DNA of 18,100 nucleotides from Acidiferrobacter sp. (lineage in GTDB: Bacteria > Pseudomonadota > Gammaproteobacteria > Acidiferrobacterales > Acidiferrobacteraceae). The translations under genes were made by a program, and so were the position numbers. Below the pieces are notes generated by a model. That model saw only the letters and a list, made by a program, of their open reading frames with translations, was not told where the DNA came from and did not search any database. The stretch spans positions 1 to 18,100 of the forward strand of contig DAHWGZ010000021.1 of NCBI GenBank assembly GCA_027335965.1, written 5' to 3'. Of this stretch, positions 17,938 to 18,100 are shown piece by piece (the stretch's first letter is position 1; the number at the start of each line of letters is the position of its first letter).

Positions 17938-17967
17938 ACTATAGAGACGCACGAAAAGCGAAGTCAA
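17938..17967 (-). promoter_or_regulatory. Predicted sigma70-type dcw operon promoter (Pmra)
   Basis: On the minus strand TTGACT at 17967-17962 (5 of 6 consensus matches) is followed after 18 bp by TATAGT at 17943-17938 (5 of 6). The predicted start near 17931 lies about 45 bases before the mraZ ATG, just upstream of the MraZ repeats. It is the best promoter match I found in the window and probably drives the whole cluster to ftsZ. Confidence 0.8.
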
Positions 17968-18034
17968 GCGCGGGCGATGAAATGTGGGTGATGGGCGATC
18001 ACGGGCGACATCCGGCGCCACGCGGGGCCATCGC

Positions 18035-18046
18035 CCGCCATGGCGG
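18035..18046. repeat. 12-bp perfect palindrome between rnpB and Pmra
   Basis: CCGCCATGGCGG is self-complementary. On the plus strand it is followed by CTTTCT, a weak terminator-like pattern that would face rnpB from the antisense side; on the minus strand there is no T-run. It could help insulate rnpB from the dcw promoter. Its function is not evident. Confidence 0.25.
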
Positions 18047-18073
18047 CTTTCTGACAGGGGCTTCGTGGAAAAG

Positions 18074-18100
18074 AGGTGGGAGTCGGCCGATAAGCCGGGT
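18074..18100 (-). ncRNA. rnpB: RNase P RNA (M1 RNA), 3' end only, cut by window edge
   Basis: The minus strand from the right edge reads ACCCGGCTTATCGG, then CCGACTCCCACCT. This matches the conserved 3' terminus of bacterial type A RNase P RNA; E. coli ends CCCGGCTTATCGG then TCAGTTTCACCT. The last bases should form the 3' strand of the P1 helix, whose partner is outside the window. The ribozyme matures tRNA 5' ends. The 3' end at 18074 is set by analogy with E. coli, and a short T-rich stretch (CTTTT) follows. Placement of rnpB directly upstream of mraZ is known from pseudomonads and relatives. Confidence 0.85.

Noticed and set aside
17887..18021. N-terminal extension of MraZ upstream of MFRG
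   Set aside because: The extension would read through the predicted -10, -35 and MraZ repeats. Family homology begins exactly at 17886.
1..18100. Search for CRISPR arrays, insertion sequences, tRNA genes, phage or defence genes, or another undescribed system
   Set aside because: Apart from control regions at both ends, the window is filled by known dcw genes with intact motifs. I saw no spaced repeats beyond the MraZ boxes, no transposase-like frame and no unexplained coding region.

Overview
The window holds a nearly complete division and cell wall (dcw) cluster, all read on the minus strand, from a GC-rich Gram-negative bacterium, most likely a gammaproteobacterium. The evidence for the lineage is the gene order, a FtsZ tail of the type DYLDIPAFLRRQ, an lpxC gene (lipid A, hence an outer membrane), a MurE with the DNPR motif of the meso-diaminopimelate enzymes, and the 3' end of an RNase P RNA gene just upstream of mraZ, as in pseudomonads. 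I cannot name the genus from sequence alone.

Layout in the direction of transcription, from high to low coordinates: the 3' tail of rnpB (18100-18074); an intergenic control region with a strong sigma70-type promoter (TTGACT, 18 bp, TATAGT) and three GTGGG repeats at exactly 10-bp spacing, the expected MraZ operator; then mraZ, rsmH, ftsL, ftsI, murE, murF, mraY, murD, ftsW, murG, murC, murB, ddlB, ftsQ, ftsA and ftsZ; then a 173-bp gap with two GC stem-loops and a probable separate promoter; then the first 171 codons of lpxC, cut by the window edge.

The products form one pathway. MurB, MurC, MurD, MurE and MurF, with Ddl supplying D-Ala-D-Ala, build UDP-MurNAc-pentapeptide. MraY and MurG turn it into lipid II. 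FtsW and FtsI polymerise and crosslink it at the septum. FtsL and FtsQ control that step, and FtsA tethers the FtsZ ring to the membrane. MraZ is the operon's transcription regulator and RsmH methylates 16S rRNA. LpxC commits precursor to lipid A. Catalytic motifs checked in each enzyme are intact.

Compaction is extreme. Of the 14 junctions from mraZ to ftsA, 11 are 4-base start/stop overlaps (ATGA, once GTGA), two are 8-base overlaps and one is a 7-base gap. The first real gaps are 48 bp before ftsZ and 173 bp before lpxC. I saw no mobile element, CRISPR array, tRNA, phage gene or pseudogene, and no undescribed system. The points of interest are regulatory.
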